A stretch of 64,000 nt of DNA from Tychonema sp. LEGE 07203. Its GTDB lineage: Bacteria; Cyanobacteriota; Cyanobacteriia; Cyanobacteriales; Microcoleaceae. Below, one piece after another: positions 42,832 to 51,800 of this stretch. The notes under the pieces are model-generated. The model had not been told where the DNA came from. It saw nothing but the letters and a program-made list of their open reading frames with translations, and did no database searches. Position 1 is the first letter of the stretch, and each line of letters opens with the position of its first letter. The DNA lies in assembly GCF_015207285.1 (NCBI RefSeq), contig NZ_JADEXD010000003.1:1-64000 (forward strand), read 5' to 3'. A program made the translations under genes and the position numbers.

Positions 42832-42976
42832 GTTGACTGCTGACTGTTGACTGTTGACTGTTGACTGTTGACTGTTGACTGTTGACTGTTAAGAGGGCCC
42901 GCCCGCACCATCCACCGCCCCTACTGACTGTTGACTGTTGACTGTTGACTGTTGACTGTTGACTGTTGACTGTTGT
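42832..42976. repeat. (TTGACTG)n heptanucleotide arrays
   Basis: About eight units at 42832-42890 and seven more at 42922-42976, separated by a GC-rich segment (GCCCGCACCATCCACCGCCC) related to the 29-bp unit at 5836. Typical cyanobacterial short tandemly repeated repetitive (STRR) sequence. Confidence 0.95.
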
Positions 42977-42993
42977 TATTTGTTAGCAGCAAC

Positions 42994-43137
42994 CAATAAC
43001 TAATAACTAATAACTAATAACTAATAACTAATAACTAATAACTAATAACTAACAACTAATAACTAATAACTAATAACTAATGACTAATGACTAATTGCTA
43101 ATGACTAATGACTAATGACTAATTGCTAATTACTAAT
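42994..43137. repeat. (CTAATAA)n / (CTAATGA)n heptanucleotide array
   Basis: About twenty consecutive heptamers, AT-rich, that run into the 3' end of the minus-strand gene at 43119, whose stop codon lies inside the array. Confidence 0.95.
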
Positions 43138-43751
43138 TGAGTCAGCCGTTTGAGGATTCGGAGTACATCATAAAGTTCGTTGCCGGGGTTGCGGGTGAGA
43201 TACCCCTTAGATGTGCCATATCGAGGTAATTCTCCGTTAACTAATTTAACAAAGATGAAACTACCGCCTGTAGCAATCATGCCGTAACTAGGTTTGTCGG
43301 GGTTGGGATTTGCCAGCATATAAGCTAAGATTTGCGCCAATCCCTCTTCGATCGAAAATGAAGCTCGTTTCGATTCTATTACCATCAGCCACAACTGCTC
43401 TTTTAAAACGAAAGTGTCGATGCTGCTTTTGATGATAGCGCCTTCATCTTCTTCGGAAAATTCCACGGATTTTTCCGGTTTAATGTAGAAAGGTTGCAGG
43501 TAAAACTCGCCGACAAATAACAGCGGAGAGACGATCGACAAACTGATGGTTTTTTCCAGCATCGGCGGATACTCCAACAAATTGAAGTAACCCGCTTCGA
43601 TCTGGTCTAGTTGTTGTTTCTGAAACTCCGTAATTTCTGGCAACTCGTCTTGCCATTCTCTAAAGAAATCGTCGTCTCGAACAATTTGCAGGTTGAAAAT
43701 AGTTTTTAATTCTTCTAATGTGACATTTTTAGCTTGAATAGTTTGAACCAT
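43119..43751 (-). CDS. PD-(D/E)XK nuclease-like protein (type I restriction R-subunit-like N-terminal domain)
   Basis: The 210-aa product resembles the stand-alone cyanobacterial proteins annotated as 'restriction endonuclease subunit R'. Its core is FSEEDEGAIIKSSIDTFVLK followed by WLMVIESKRASFSIEEGLAQ, giving a D...ExK nuclease pattern, and then QILAYMLANPNPDKPSYGMI. It lacks helicase and specificity domains, and no methylase is nearby, so it is not a complete restriction system. The final residues (LVISN) are encoded by the edge of the heptamer array, suggesting the repeat has eroded or replaced the original gene end. Confidence 0.75.
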   Translation of the reverse strand: MVQTIQAKNVTLEELKTIFNLQIVRDDDFFREWQDELPEITEFQKQQLDQIEAGYFNLLEYPPMLEKTISLSIVSPLLFVGEFYLQPFYIKPEKSVEFSEEDEGAIIKSSIDTFVLKEQLWLMVIESKRASFSIEEGLAQILAYMLANPNPDKPSYGMIATGGSFIFVKLVNGELPRYGTSKGYLTRNPGNELYDVLRILKRLTQLVISN

Positions 43752-43813
43752 AATTCAAAAATATTAACTTTATGGATATTTACAATTCGATAAAATTTAT
43801 AGAGAACTAAACT

Positions 43814-43873
43814 GGTTCGTAGTGAGGGCTTCAGCCCGCATAAATCAGAGGACTAAAGTCCTCACTACAAACC
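43814..43873. repeat. 60-bp palindromic element
   Basis: GGTTCGTAGTGAGG at the left and CCTCACTACAAACC at the right are inverted (one mismatch), with a second small palindrome inside (GGACTAAAGTCC). A partial relative (GGTTCGTAGTGAGGAGTGAAG) occurs at 20262. Confidence 0.75.
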
Positions 43874-43899
43874 GAAGATTATATAAATTATCAATTACA

Positions 43900-44478
43900 C
43901 TAATTCCAAATCTTTTGCAAGTTTAGAACAAATCCCGGCAAAACATTTTCTCCAGAAAGGGTGAGAGGAGATTGTAAAACTTCCACATCTTGACCGAGGC
44001 GGTAAATTTCAACTTCCCGTTTTTTGCGGTTAATCAACCAACCCAAACGGCAGCCGTTTTCTCTATATTCTTGCATTTTTTCTTGAGTCTTTTTCAAGCT
44101 GTCGCTGGGCGAGACTAATTCAATGACAAAATCGGGACAAAGCGGGATGAATTTTTCTCTTTGTTCGGGTGTTAAGGCTTGCCAGCGAGATTTTTCTACC
44201 CAAGAAGCATCAGGAGAGCGATCGGCTTTGTTGGGCAGGGTAAATCCTGTGGAGGAATCAAACACTTCGCCGAGTTCGGTTTGTTCGTTCCACAAATCTA
44301 ATTGTGTAGTCAATTTCACATTGCGTTTACCTGTTTCTCCTCCGGTTGGCGGTATGGCGATTAATTCTCCGTTGGCGCTGCGTTCTAATTTTAAGTCGGG
44401 GTTTGATTCGCACAGTTGGTAGAACTGTTCGGAAGTTAGTTTGATGATCGAGTTGAGGTTTAAGGTGATAGCAGTCAT
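43900..44478 (-). CDS. Uma2-family endonuclease (DUF820)
   Basis: A 192-aa protein of the large cyanobacterial Uma2/DUF820 family with a PD-(D/E)XK fold. Visible: the opening LTSEQFYQLCESNPDLKLER, the acid of PDASWVEKSRW, PDFVIELVSPSDSLKKTQEK with the E-x-V catalytic strand, then MQEYRENGCRLGWLINRKKR. These genes are highly multiplied in filamentous cyanobacteria and often lie near repeats; their biological role is unknown. It is separated from the PD-(D/E)XK gene at 43119 by a palindromic element. Confidence 0.93.
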   Translation of the reverse strand: MTAITLNLNSIIKLTSEQFYQLCESNPDLKLERSANGELIAIPPTGGETGKRNVKLTTQLDLWNEQTELGEVFDSSTGFTLPNKADRSPDASWVEKSRWQALTPEQREKFIPLCPDFVIELVSPSDSLKKTQEKMQEYRENGCRLGWLINRKKREVEIYRLGQDVEVLQSPLTLSGENVLPGFVLNLQKIWN

Positions 44479-44555
44479 TGTTATTTACCTGCTGTTGTGA
44501 TAAACTTGATTAAGAATTAAAAATGAAATATCCCATTTTTAATTCTTAATTATTA

Positions 44556-44656
44556 ATACCAATGGAATAAAGTAGCGCTAGATATTACCCCCCCAACCCC
44601 CCCTCCCGCGGGGGGGCTAAGATTTCATCCATAGCACATAGGTCAGAAAAATGGTA
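44556..44656. mobile_element. 101-bp MITE-like element
   Basis: ATACCAATGGAAT at the left and AGAAAAATGGTAT at the right; core CCCCCCCAACCCCCCCTCCC and its G-run. Same family as the elements at 15673 and 23526, with weaker internal arm similarity. It lies just beyond the 3' end of the protease gene. Confidence 0.7.
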
Positions 44657-44668
44657 TAACTTCTAATT

Positions 44669-45859
44669 TTACTGCAATTGTTTGATTCTGTTGAGCGCGT
44701 CTTGATAGGCGCTGGTTCTCCCGCCTTGTTTGTAAAGTTCTGCTGCTTTCTGAAAGTCGGCAATTGCTTTTGGTTTGTCTTCTGTTTCCAGGTAAGCTAA
44801 AGCTCGGTTGTAGTATGCGTCGGCAAAACCGGGGTTGGCTGCGATCGCCTGCGTGTATGCTTGAATAGCCGTGGAACCGCGAGTGGGTTCGGGTTGGGCC
44901 AAGCCGGCAGTGATGAAAGTGCGGGCGTTACCGATATTAAAATACAATTCTGGGGTATATTTGGGCTTGAAAGCCAGTGCTCTGTTGAAATCGGCGATCG
45001 CCTCCCAAGCATCTCCTTCATCTAAGCGCGAAAGTCCTCGAAAATAATAGGCTTGAGCATCTTGCGGATTGGCGGTGGATACCGGGCCGGTAGTTGGGGG
45101 AGTGTTGTCTACTTTCAACTCGGATTTGTTCATTCCCGCGGCCACTAACTTCGCGATAAATGTATTGATGGGAACTGCTGCATTAAATCCGGTTTTGATC
45201 GGGGCGACTTCACCGGAACTGGTTTGGGCAAAACCGAATTCGCCTTGTCCGTGCAAACCGATGACTCGGCCTTCGGAGTCGAAAACTGGCCCGCCGCTCA
45301 TACCGCTCCAAGTTACTGCCTGATAGCGCAAATTGTAACCTTCGGGGCGGTTGTGCGGGCGGCTGGTAACGAGTCCGGGAGAGAGTTCTGGTTCTCTTTC
45401 TGCGCCGAACAGTCCGCCCGTAGCGGGATAGCCGTAAACGTAGATTTGACTGCCGATGACGGCTAGATCGGAATCTGCGATCGTCGCGACTGGATATTCT
45501 TCGGGACTTTCAAATTTGACTACGGCTAAATCTGGATCTGTTGCTGCTGTTTGCAAGCGGGTGACTGCGGTTGCTTGATAGTTTTTGCCGATCGAGGTGC
45601 GAACGGTATATTTCACCTCTGCTTTTTCTACAACGTGGTTGACTGTTAAAACTGTGTAAGTTTTGCCTGTTTTGGCAATGATTACGCCTGAACCGTCTCC
45701 TAGGGAACTGTTAATTTGTACTGTCAGCGGCCCGGCAATGTTGGCGACTTCTTGGGGCGTTTTGGCGATCGCGGGCTGGCTGATGACTATGGTTAAGGCT
45801 GCGGTAGTTCCTGCTAGCACGCTGCTCAAGGTGTCGAAACGAGAAAAATTTTTATTCAT
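44669..45859 (-). CDS. Trypsin-like (S1) serine protease with C-terminal TPRs, exported
   Basis: A 396-aa protein with a signal peptide (LAGTTAALTIVISQPAIA, probable cleavage near residue 32). The chymotrypsin-fold domain (about 35-250) has His75 in LTVNHVVE, Asp108/110 in ATDPDLAVVKF and the nucleophile Ser188 in WSGMSGGPVF. Residues ~265-396 hold three to four TPR units (AQAYYFRGLSRLDEGDAWEA; FADAYYNRALAYLETEDKPK). There is no PDZ domain, so it differs from HtrA/Deg proteases; such S1-TPR proteins are common in cyanobacteria and act in the periplasm, presumably on proteins recruited through the TPRs. Confidence 0.92.
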   Translation of the reverse strand: MNKNFSRFDTLSSVLAGTTAALTIVISQPAIAKTPQEVANIAGPLTVQINSSLGDGSGVIIAKTGKTYTVLTVNHVVEKAEVKYTVRTSIGKNYQATAVTRLQTAATDPDLAVVKFESPEEYPVATIADSDLAVIGSQIYVYGYPATGGLFGAEREPELSPGLVTSRPHNRPEGYNLRYQAVTWSGMSGGPVFDSEGRVIGLHGQGEFGFAQTSSGEVAPIKTGFNAAVPINTFIAKLVAAGMNKSELKVDNTPPTTGPVSTANPQDAQAYYFRGLSRLDEGDAWEAIADFNRALAFKPKYTPELYFNIGNARTFITAGLAQPEPTRGSTAIQAYTQAIAANPGFADAYYNRALAYLETEDKPKAIADFQKAAELYKQGGRTSAYQDALNRIKQLQ

Positions 45860-46073
45860 GGTAGTGGGAATTGGTAGTTGGGTAGCGCGAGTTGGCGGCG
45901 GTTGGCGATTTTTGTTTTTTTGTTTTTAGTTGGATTAGTGGGTTGACCCAAACCTGGTCGGCTTTGTTATTTAGTGATAATTTTACTCGCTATTTTGTTC
46001 CGCGATTGTCTATTTCAATGTAGGGTGTGGCCGGGCGCACTTTACTCAATCTCAAGGCGACCCAACTTACTTA

Positions 46074-46466
46074 TTAGAACTTAACAATACATGACTCGAA
46101 CTCGGTGCTTAATTCTTCCTTCGTCACGGTTCCCCGTGCGACTCGCATGATTAAATCGTATGCTAGCTCGTCGGTCAAATTCAGAGTGCAACCATTCAAA
46201 CGCAAAAACGTATCCGCCACCGCAAAAGCCGATCGTTTATTGCCGTCAATGAACGGATGATTCATCGCTATGTGGTAAAGATAAGCAGCAGCTTGTTCGG
46301 CAATTGTCGGATGCAACAATTGACCGCCAAAAGTTGCTTGAGGTTGAGCCAAAGCCGACTCTAACAAACCTTCATCTCTGACACCTGGAGTTCCGCCAAA
46401 GCTATAAATTTGGTCGTCATGAAGTTCTAGCACTTCCTCTAAAGATAGAAATTTAGGAGTTTGCAA
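46074..46466 (-). CDS. doc: Death-on-curing (Doc/Fic) family toxin
   Basis: The 130-aa toxin has the Fic motif HPFIDGNKR (70-78) of the Doc subfamily. In P1 Doc this phosphorylates and inactivates EF-Tu, and family members are neutralised by a small antitoxin. N-terminal FLSLEEVLELHDDQI and GVRDEGLLESALAQP are typical. The start appears to be TTG at 46466, because it matches the family's N-terminus and no ATG precedes the first conserved residues. It overlaps its antitoxin gene by 14 nt. Confidence 0.93.
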   Translation of the reverse strand: MQTPKFLSLEEVLELHDDQIYSFGGTPGVRDEGLLESALAQPQATFGGQLLHPTIAEQAAAYLYHIAMNHPFIDGNKRSAFAVADTFLRLNGCTLNLTDELAYDLIMRVARGTVTKEELSTEFESCIVKF

Positions 46467-46644
46467 GGCGACGGTAAACCTCCTCTCGTTCTTTTTTAGA
46501 TGCTAAATAGGCTTTCCAAACATCGCTTTTTTCGGTGTGAGTGCTGTGCTTTGTCTGTAAAGTGAGGACAAACTCAAGCACTTCTTCCATTGCGGATTCT
46601 GGTACTCGATCTAGTTCTTGGAGAATCTGTTCTTTTGTAGTCAT
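46453..46644 (-). CDS. Antitoxin partner of Doc (DUF2281-like)
   Basis: A 63-aa acidic/helical protein: TTKEQILQELDRVPESAMEE followed by VLEFVLTLQTKHS and a Lys/Arg-rich tail (SKKEREEVYRRLANS). The first half resembles the small DUF2281/VapB-like antitoxins seen with cyanobacterial toxins; the second half would contact Doc. It is upstream of and overlaps the toxin, the normal order. AGGAGGAAAC-type sequence precedes the ATG. A 128-bp tandem duplication occupies the probable promoter region just upstream. Confidence 0.82.
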   Translation of the reverse strand: MTTKEQILQELDRVPESAMEEVLEFVLTLQTKHSTHTEKSDVWKAYLASKKEREEVYRRLANS

Positions 46645-46656
46645 GTTTCCTCCTAA

Positions 46657-46912
46657 TTACCTTACAACCAGTTTACAACTTATCTCGCCTTCTTAGTCCG
46701 CGCACCATCCGGACTTTGTGTGTGTAGCCGCGGTTTCAACCGCCGGGTGATTTTTGATATTCTGGTTTGTCGATGTAGTCGCGATTACCTTACAACCAGT
46801 TTACAACTTATATCGCCTTCTTAGTCCGCGCACCATCCGGACTTTGTGTGTGTAACCGCGGTTTCAACCGCCGGGTGATTTTTGATATTTTGGTTTGTCG
46901 ATGTAGTCGCGC
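46657..46912. repeat. 128-bp tandem duplication upstream of the doc operon
   Basis: 46657-46784 and 46785-46912 are identical apart from about three substitutions. Each contains GTGTAGCCGCGG/GTGTAACCGCGG plus TTTCAACCGCC, a motif also at 21301 and 52448. Confidence 0.92.
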
Positions 46913-46926
46913 TTGAAACCGCCGAG

Positions 46927-48534
46927 TTATCTTTGATGTGCTGCAGCCCATTGGACGATCGCCTCAGTCAGCCCGTCCAACGTATATTCCTGAGCTTCCA
47001 CATCTAACTTGCCCAATAAATTATAACAACTTTTAGAAGTTTCCGGCCCGATCGAGGCGACGCAAACATTTTCCAACCAATCCTCAGACAAAGACAATTC
47101 TGGGGTTTTTTCGATGAGATTGCAAAAGTTATGCACGGTTTTGGAACTGGCAAAGGTTATGATATTTACGGCTTGATTTTGAAGTGCGGCTAGGGCGATC
47201 GGATCGATAGTTTGGGGACAGCAAGATTGGTAAGCTGGTACTTCGATTACTTGCGCTCCTTTAGCGGTGAATTCTTTGACTAAAATTTCTCTCCCGCCGC
47301 TTTCTACTCTGGGAAATAGAATTTTGCAATTTGTAGGGGCGGTGCCCCCGTGCCCGCCCTCGGTGCCCCCGTGCCCGCCCTGCCAGGGAAAGTTTTCGAC
47401 TAGGGAGTCGGCGACAAAGTTGGGGGGAATAAAGTCTGGTTGTAGAGAGTGCGATCGCAAACTTTCTGCTGTTTTTTTCCCGACAACTGCGATTTTAATA
47501 CCAGACAAGCTGCGCGCGTCTTTGCCTTTTGCTTGCAATCTTTCAAAAAACCAGTCTACAGCGTTGTGGGATGTGAGAATTAACCAATGAAAGCTTGACA
47601 ATTGTGCGATCGCCCTGTCTAATGGTTCCCAAGTGGACGGTGGGCTAATTACCAAGGCGGGCATTTCGATCGCGCGGGCTCCTAGTTGCTGGAGTCGATC
47701 GCTAAATTGACCTGACTGGGAAGCTGCACGGGTGACTAAAATCGTTTTTCCGGCTAGCGGCTGGCTGTTGTTAGAAATGACTGGTGTAACGCTCATGTTT
47801 GTGTTTTTTTGTCCAATTAAATATTCGCGCAATCTGACTACTTCTCCAATGACGATCGCGCAAGGCGACAGAGATTGACCTGCTGTTTGCTGTACGATAT
47901 CGGAGAAAGTACCCAGCCAAATTTGCTGTTCGGGGCGGCTGCAATCTCGGATAATGGCGATCGGAGTTTCGGGCGATCGCCCGTGTTTTTGCAATTGCCA
48001 AATTATCTCGCTTAAATTGCGCCCTCCCATCAATATTACCAAAGTTTCAATCTTCACTAATGCTTCCCATTCTAAAGCATCCGGTTCGTGGCCGCTCATC
48101 ACTGCAAAACAGCGGCCCATCACCGGATCTGTGAGGGGAATGCCTGCTAGTAAAGGGGCGGCTAATACTGATGAAATTCCGGGTACTACTTCAAACTCGC
48201 AGCCTGCTGTTATCAATGCTTGAATTTCGGAACTGGAGCGGCCAAAAATAAACGGATCGCCGCTTTTGAGGCGCACGACTTGTTTGCCTAGCTTGCAATG
48301 TTCTACCAGCAAGCGGTTGATTTCTTGCTGCTGGGTGGAAGGTTTGCCGCCGCGTTTCCCGACTTCGATTTTCCGACAAGTTACTGGGATTAATTCGAGT
48401 TGCGGGATGTCGATGAGAGCGTCGTAAATTAACACTTCGGCTTGGGATAGCAGTTTGTGCGATCGCACTGTCATCAAGTCACAATCTCCGGGCCCCGCGC
48501 CGACTAGATAAACTTTTCCTTTTGGGTTTTTCAT
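46927..48534 (-). CDS. cobA-hemD: Uroporphyrinogen-III C-methyltransferase / uroporphyrinogen-III synthase fusion
   Basis: A 535-aa bifunctional tetrapyrrole enzyme. Residues 1-245 are SUMT (CobA): GxGxGD motif LVGAGPGDCDLMT, RLKSGDPFIFGRSSSE and PGISSVLAAPLLAGIPLTD, methylating uroporphyrinogen III to precorrin-2 for siroheme/B12. Residues ~260-530 are HemD: TILVTRAASQSGQFSDRLQQ, LILTSHNAVDWFF, VNIITFASSKTVHNF and VASIGPETSKSC, closing hydroxymethylbilane into uroporphyrinogen III. Residues ~380-398 (QGGHGGTEGGHGGTAPT) come from a tandem 21-bp repeat unit inserted in frame. Confidence 0.94.
   Translation of the reverse strand: MKNPKGKVYLVGAGPGDCDLMTVRSHKLLSQAEVLIYDALIDIPQLELIPVTCRKIEVGKRGGKPSTQQQEINRLLVEHCKLGKQVVRLKSGDPFIFGRSSSEIQALITAGCEFEVVPGISSVLAAPLLAGIPLTDPVMGRCFAVMSGHEPDALEWEALVKIETLVILMGGRNLSEIIWQLQKHGRSPETPIAIIRDCSRPEQQIWLGTFSDIVQQTAGQSLSPCAIVIGEVVRLREYLIGQKNTNMSVTPVISNNSQPLAGKTILVTRAASQSGQFSDRLQQLGARAIEMPALVISPPSTWEPLDRAIAQLSSFHWLILTSHNAVDWFFERLQAKGKDARSLSGIKIAVVGKKTAESLRSHSLQPDFIPPNFVADSLVENFPWQGGHGGTEGGHGGTAPTNCKILFPRVESGGREILVKEFTAKGAQVIEVPAYQSCCPQTIDPIALAALQNQAVNIITFASSKTVHNFCNLIEKTPELSLSEDWLENVCVASIGPETSKSCYNLLGKLDVEAQEYTLDGLTEAIVQWAAAHQR
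47332..47393. repeat. In-frame GC-rich repeat inside hemD
   Basis: The 29-bp unit known from 5836-5864 followed by a second 21-bp copy of its GGTGCCCCCGTGCCCGCCCT part; the 21-bp period keeps the frame and gives GGHGGTE repeats on the minus strand. Confidence 0.9.
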
Positions 48535-48560
48535 AAGTCATCCTCGATAGTATAATTTAA

Positions 48561-48662
48561 GTCATTAGTCATTAGTCATTAGTCATTAGTCATTAGTCAT
48601 TAGTCATTAGTCATTAGTCATCTTGCCCGCTCGCGAAGTCGAAGGGTAGTCATTAGTCATGT
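48561..48662. repeat. (GTCATTA)n heptanucleotide array
   Basis: Nine units at 48561-48623 and two more at 48649-48660 after a GC-rich interruption. Further 7-mers (CAAATAA)n follow at 48732-48763. The 300-bp gap 48535-48834 contains no gene. Confidence 0.93.
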
Positions 48663-48834
48663 TTTGCTGTCCTCCCCGAGCTTTCCGTCCAACGTTATCA
48701 GGAAAAAGGAAGAAGGAAGAAGGAGCAACCATCAAATAACAAATAACAAATAACAAATAACTAATGCCCAATGCCCTGTTTGACCAATGCCCAATTCCCT
48801 GTTTGGCTAATTCCTAACCAAAAATCCTATATTT

Positions 48835-51800
48835 ATGCAGATTATCATCATCACGGCCGCCGATGCAAATTACTTTGAACTGGTGCGAGGTACTATTTTA
48901 TCGGTGCGGGAAAAACCAGAGGGTGCAAATGTGGCGATCGGCTTTTTCGATCTCGGCTGCACTCCCCAACAGTTGCAGTGGCTGGAAACACAAGTTAATT
49001 TCATTCAAAAACCTGATTGGAACTTTGACTTTCCCGGTAAAAACGAAGCCCCTCACTATCTCAAAGGACTTTTAGCTCGTCCGTTTCTGCGCCGCTACTT
49101 CCCAAATTTTGACATCTACCTATGGATAGATGCCGATGCTTGGGTGCAAGATTGGCAAGCTGTTGAACTGTTAGTTAAAGGCGCGGCCAAACGCGGTTTA
49201 GCAGTTGTTCCCGAATTAGACAGAGGCTATTATTTAGCTTACGGCAAACTGCCTTGGTATTGGGAATTTGTTTCCCGCGATTATCAAGCAGTTTTTGGTG
49301 AAGAAGTGGCCCAACAGTTGCACAGCTATCCCACCATCAATGCAGGTGTTTTCGCGCTGCAAAAAGATGCGCCGCACTGGGAACTTTGGGCCGAATATCT
49401 GGAACAGGGATTGCAGCGGCACGTTTCTTTAATGACAGATCAAATAGCTTTAAATCGGTTGGTTTACGGCACTGAAATGTTCGACAAAACAGAGATGCTG
49501 CCCGCGAGGTGCAACTGGAGCTGCAACTTTGGTTTGCCCGTCTGGGACAAGCAGCGAGCCTGTTTTGTGGAGCCGTATTTACCGCACGGGGCGATCGGCA
49601 TTCTGCACATCACCGGTCACAAGCACGACTTGGTAAAATTAGCAACAACCGACGGCAGCCAAATAGAAATTAGTCTCCGCTACCAACCGATACAACAGCC
49701 AGTATCTCCACAGTTAAAACCAACACAAATTACATTGCCACCACAATCTGAAATGAACAACAATACTTTGTTACCCCCCGGAGATTACGTCTCGCACGGA
49801 TTAAAAATTGTTCTCCCAGATGCCTACTTTCCCAACATGATTGTCGGCGATACTCAAACTTGTTCGTGGCCCTACCTGCGCCGGGAAATTCAGCACAATT
49901 GGTATGTCGATCGCCGCGCTAATTCAGTCGGGTTTCTCAGCCGCGACGAAGCACACATTCTGTACAATACAGCCCTGCAATTTGCCGGGAAAAAAGCCTT
50001 AGAAATCGGCTGCTGGCTGGGATGGTCTGCCTGTCACTTAGCCCTCGCAGGAGTTGAATTAGATGTAATCGATCCGCTGTTAGAAAGAGAAGACATTCGA
50101 CAAAGCGTCATCGATTCAATTCAAGGCGCTCTCAATGCGTCTGGCGTGCAAACTTCCGTGAAGCTAGTACCCGGTTACAGCCCCCAAAGAGTTGAACAAT
50201 TAGCAAAGGATTTAAACCGCAAATGGTCGTTAATTTTTATTGACGGAGAACATGAAGGTGAGGGGCCGTTAAATGATGCGATCGCCTGCGAAAAGTTAGC
50301 AGAAAAAGATGCAATAATTTTGTTTCACGACTTAGCGGCTCCCGCTGTCGCGAAAGGCTTAGATTACTTGAAACAAAGGGGATGGCATACTGTAATTTAT
50401 CAAACAATGCAAATTATGGGGGCAGCTTGGCGGGGGAATGTCGCGCCGATCGAACATCAACCAGATCCGAATGTTTCCTGGAATTTGCCAGCACATTTGC
50501 AGGGTTATTCAATTAGCGGTATATCAAACAATCAATCTGTCGATCGAGAAATCACTGTCCGACAAGTACATGAAATGATGCAGCAAGCAGTTGCATTACT
50601 CCATAGCAATAATCCGGTAGAAGCTATGCGACTGGCTGAACAAGTCGCCTCACTAAATATTTATGTTCCCGGAATGCACTACCTGCGCTCTGTTTGTTTG
50701 AGCAATGCAGGACGGCATCAGGAAGCACTTATAATGGCTAAAGCGGAATTGGCGATCGATCCGGCGCACCGCCAAGCACAAGTACAAGTTGAAAACTTAA
50801 CTAAGGCTTTATTGCAAATAAAAATACCCGCACAGCAACGCTCGTGGAATACAACTCTTCCGCGCGAACATCTGCTGCTCATTCAAGACGCCACTCTGAA
50901 CTATTCATATCGAGGCGTACCGATGCTCAAAAATCCCTTCGATTTTACGCTGTACCCCCTGTTATTTTGGAACTTAAAACCGCTCACAATTATTGAAATT
51001 GGATCGAAACATGGTGGGAGTGCTTTGTGGTTTGGAGATATGCTAAATAATTTTGGCATTGACGGTCACATTTATTCTATTGATATTTTCAAAGTTACTT
51101 CAGTTCAACATCCTCGCGTCACTTACATGAAAGGAAACGGACGAGCTTTAGAAGACTTATTGACACCAGATTTTATCAACTCATTGCCGCGCCCCTTACT
51201 GGTAATAGAAGATGCAGACCATACCTACGAAACTAGCAGCCACGTCTTGGAGTTCTTCCATCCGTATCTTAAGCAGGAAGAATATATTGTAATTGAAGAC
51301 GGAATTATTTCAGATTTAGAGCAAGATGCTTCCTATAATAGCGGCCCTCACAAAGCATTGAAAAAGTTCCTTGCCGAACACAAAGATGAATATGAAATTG
51401 ATAGCAGTTATTGCGATTACTTTGGCTATAACATGACTTGGTGTACCAATGGTTTTTTAAAGAAAATAAAAGCACCGTCATCGATCGGCGAGCTGTTTTC
51501 AAATAACCAGCTTGATGACGAGTTTCAATCAATACTGTTAGTTATTAGACCTTACACATTATTGAGCGATTCGAGGCTGTTTTCTCTGTATTGTTTGACA
51601 AAGCAAATATGTGTGGAAGATTTGCCGGGAAATTTTGTAGAATGCGGAACTTATAAAGGCGGCTCAGCAGCATTGATGGCATTTGTAATTAAACATTACA
51701 GCCGCCGTCCGAGAGTGCTGTATGCTTTTGATACGTTTGAAGGAATGCCGGCACCTACCGAGATCGATCGACATCAGGGAATACCTGCAAATCTCACCGA

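Noticed and set aside
42832-43137. CRISPR array
   Set aside because: Units are 7 bp with no spacers; this is a heptanucleotide tandem repeat, and no cas genes are present.
43119-44478. Complete restriction-modification system
   Set aside because: Two small nuclease-fold genes without methylase, specificity or helicase components.
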